Shown: positions 5,896 through 5,944 of the stretch, piece after piece
How positions within the stretch are numbered: position 1 is the first letter of the stretch
How the letters are laid out: each line of letters begins with the position of its first letter
From: Pseudomonadota bacterium
GTDB taxonomy: Bacteria > Bdellovibrionota_B > Oligoflexia > Oligoflexales > JAPPIL01
Assembly (NCBI GenBank): GCA_028877195.1
Contig: JAPPIL010000149.1
Coordinates: 307-6,250 of the forward strand
Length of the DNA: 5,944 nt
Reading direction: 5' to 3'
Notes under the pieces: model-generated
Database searches by the model: none
Told to the model about the DNA's origin: nothing
The model's input: the letters and a program-made list of their open reading frames with translations, nothing else
Translations under genes and position numbers: made by a program

Positions 5896-5920
5896 CGAAT
5901 AAACAGTCGCCGATAGGCGT
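5896..5920 (+). repeat. 25-bp repeat, copy 3
   Basis: Identical to copy 2. Its first three bases are also the end of the outer inverted-repeat arm. The gap from copy 2 is 34 bp. Core hairpin at 5908-5919. Confidence 0.9.
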
Positions 5921-5944
5921 GGGATGGAGCGAGCGGTCTAGGAG
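5921..5944. other. Unassigned window tail
   Basis: GGGATGGAGCGAGCGGTCTA and GGAG do not continue the repeat. The GAGCGGTCTAGGAG part faintly recalls a tRNA D arm, but too little is visible to call one. Confidence 0.2.

Larger units (their letters stand above)
5739..5898. repeat. Outer 19-bp inverted-repeat pair enclosing the array
   Basis: TCGTTTCAAATAGAGTGCC (5739-5757) is the perfect reverse complement of 5880-5898, with 122 bp between. It has the same arm length and end sequences (TCG...GTGCC) as the 5769-5810 hairpin, but a different 11-bp middle. The right arm is preceded by AAAA (5876-5879) and the left arm is followed by CAAA, as if a 42-bp hairpin of the same design had been split and filled. 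Confidence 0.95.
5735..5920. repeat. Composite palindromic repeat element abutting tRNA-Leu
   Basis: Six related units, each ending in GGC, end at 5764, 5794, 5830, 5859, 5882 and 5918 (lengths 30, 30, 36, 29, 23, 36). Each carries a small hairpin-like core: GTGCC-(A/C)AAA-GGCAY in some and CGCC-GATA-GGCG in others. Units 1 and 2 both start ATTATCG and differ mainly in an 11-bp middle (5742-5752, 5772-5782). Units 3 and 6 are both 36 bp and identical apart from another 11-bp middle (5797-5807, 5885-5895) and one base. The middles of units 3 and 6 are the exact reverse complements of those in units 2 and 1. I do not recognise this element family. Confidence 0.85.

Noticed and set aside
5808..5920. 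CRISPR array
   Set aside because: There are only three 25-bp copies, with gaps of 4 and 34 bp that themselves contain related repeat units. No cas genes are present.
5921..5944. Beginning of another tRNA at the window end
   Set aside because: It has a D-arm-like string, but the acceptor partner is outside the window and the D stem cannot be closed.

Overview
The window comes from a bacterial chromosome using the standard code: TGA acts as a stop (lgt and the ATPase gene both end on TGA). Base composition looks moderate. It holds core genes rather than an obvious island. A prolipoprotein diacylglyceryl transferase points to an ordinary membrane-bounded bacterium that makes lipoproteins. The Lgt has a Bacteroidota-like flavour at both ends, while the methionine aminopeptidase looks like the E. 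coli type. I therefore do not commit to a phylum. None of the three tRNA genes encodes its 3' CCA.

Layout. Bases 1-428 are the end of rpmI and all of rplT, the usual translation operon (normally infC-rpmI-rplT). Bases 429-544 are an AT-rich intergenic stretch with three DnaA-box-like 9-mers around a 10-bp direct repeat. Two leucine tRNA genes follow, 3 bp apart (UAG then CAA). A 68-residue unrecognised gene on the minus strand ends against the second tRNA. From 1069 to 4319 runs a tight plus-strand operon: lgt, map and a phosphoglucomutase/phosphomannomutase gene (10-bp gap, then 11-bp overlap). Convergent with it, 37 bp away, is a minus-strand AAA ATPase with a DUF4143-type C-terminal domain. 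A third leucine tRNA (UAA) starts at 5651.

Right at the 3' end of that tRNA begins a dense repeat element (5735-5920). It has six related small hairpin cores, two perfect 19-nt inverted-repeat pairs nested one inside the other, and three near-identical 25-bp copies. The two long helices have the same lengths and end sequences, but each has its own 11-bp middle, exactly complemented in its partner. This is the most unusual thing in the window.

Other points of interest are the DnaA-box-like cluster and a substitution in Lgt of a normally conserved glutamate (A147, equivalent to E. coli E151). The operon genes do not form one pathway: Lgt serves lipoprotein maturation, Map removes N-terminal methionine, and the mutase serves sugar-phosphate metabolism. 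Their grouping looks like shared housekeeping expression.
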